Source: Bacillota bacterium
Lineage (GTDB): Bacteria > Bacillota_E > JAJZYS01 > JAJYTV01
Length of the DNA stretch: 16,621 nucleotides
Reading direction: 5' to 3'
Assembly: GCA_021845645.1 (NCBI GenBank)
Contig: JAJZVM010000087.1
Coordinates: 1-16,621 of the forward strand
Shown: in pieces, positions 13,821 to 16,621 of the stretch
Numbering within the stretch: position 1 is the stretch's first letter
Layout of the letters: every line of letters begins with the position of its first letter
Notes under the pieces: generated by a model
Seen by the model: the letters and a program-made list of their open reading frames with translations, nothing else
The model's database searches: none
What the model was told of the DNA's origin: nothing
Program-made: the position numbers and the translations under genes

Positions 13821-16621
<2,801 letters not shown>

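Overview
The window looks like a chromosomal segment from a GC-rich member of the Bacillota (Firmicutes). Four things point there: the gene order infC-rpmI-rplT-(TrmH/SpoU methyltransferase)-pheS-pheT, a tRNA-sensing T-box leader in front of pheST, an attenuator-type leader in front of infC, and a yetF-like (DUF421) gene followed by mutS2. Many start codons are TTG or GTG, and infC appears to start at ATC. The tyrosine phenol-lyase/tryptophanase-type gene at the right edge and the glutamate dehydrogenase suggest an amino-acid-fermenting, Symbiobacterium- or Limnochordia-like organism. That last placement is inference only.

Layout, left to right. Positions 1-375 hold no recognisable gene apart from a promoter with an operator-like palindrome. 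376-1268 is an overlapping two-gene module: a ribbon-helix-helix-like small protein and a DUF6036-like nucleotidyltransferase, resembling a toxin-antitoxin pair. 1436-3455 is the translation operon infC-rpmI-rplT plus an RNA 2'-O-methyltransferase. 3452-7165 is the pheST unit; its promoter overlaps the stop codon of the methyltransferase, and a T-box with its own terminator precedes pheS. 7215-8516 is glutamate dehydrogenase, closed by a very strong terminator at 8535-8572.

8575-13170 is an accessory island. It holds a frameshifted IS21-type istB remnant, a decayed IS701-type transposase, a secreted beta-rich protein of unknown function, a truncated winged-helix-like fragment on the minus strand, and about 650 bp with no convincing gene. 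These are followed by a tight three-gene cassette (DUF6941-like protein, unknown 189-residue protein, HEPN-domain protein) and a gene-free stretch rich in palindromes and nested inverted repeats. From 13233 the ordinary chromosome resumes with DUF421, mutS2 (its Smr domain has a degenerate catalytic motif) and a partial PLP-dependent beta-eliminating lyase cut by the window end.

How it works together: the left part makes IF3, two ribosomal proteins, an RNA methyltransferase and phenylalanyl-tRNA synthetase, each unit with its own RNA-level control (premature termination in the infC leader, uncharged tRNA-Phe sensing for pheST). The best candidate for something not well described is the DUF6941-unknown-HEPN cassette at 11378-12703, with the structured stretch next to it at about 12700-13126 as a second candidate.
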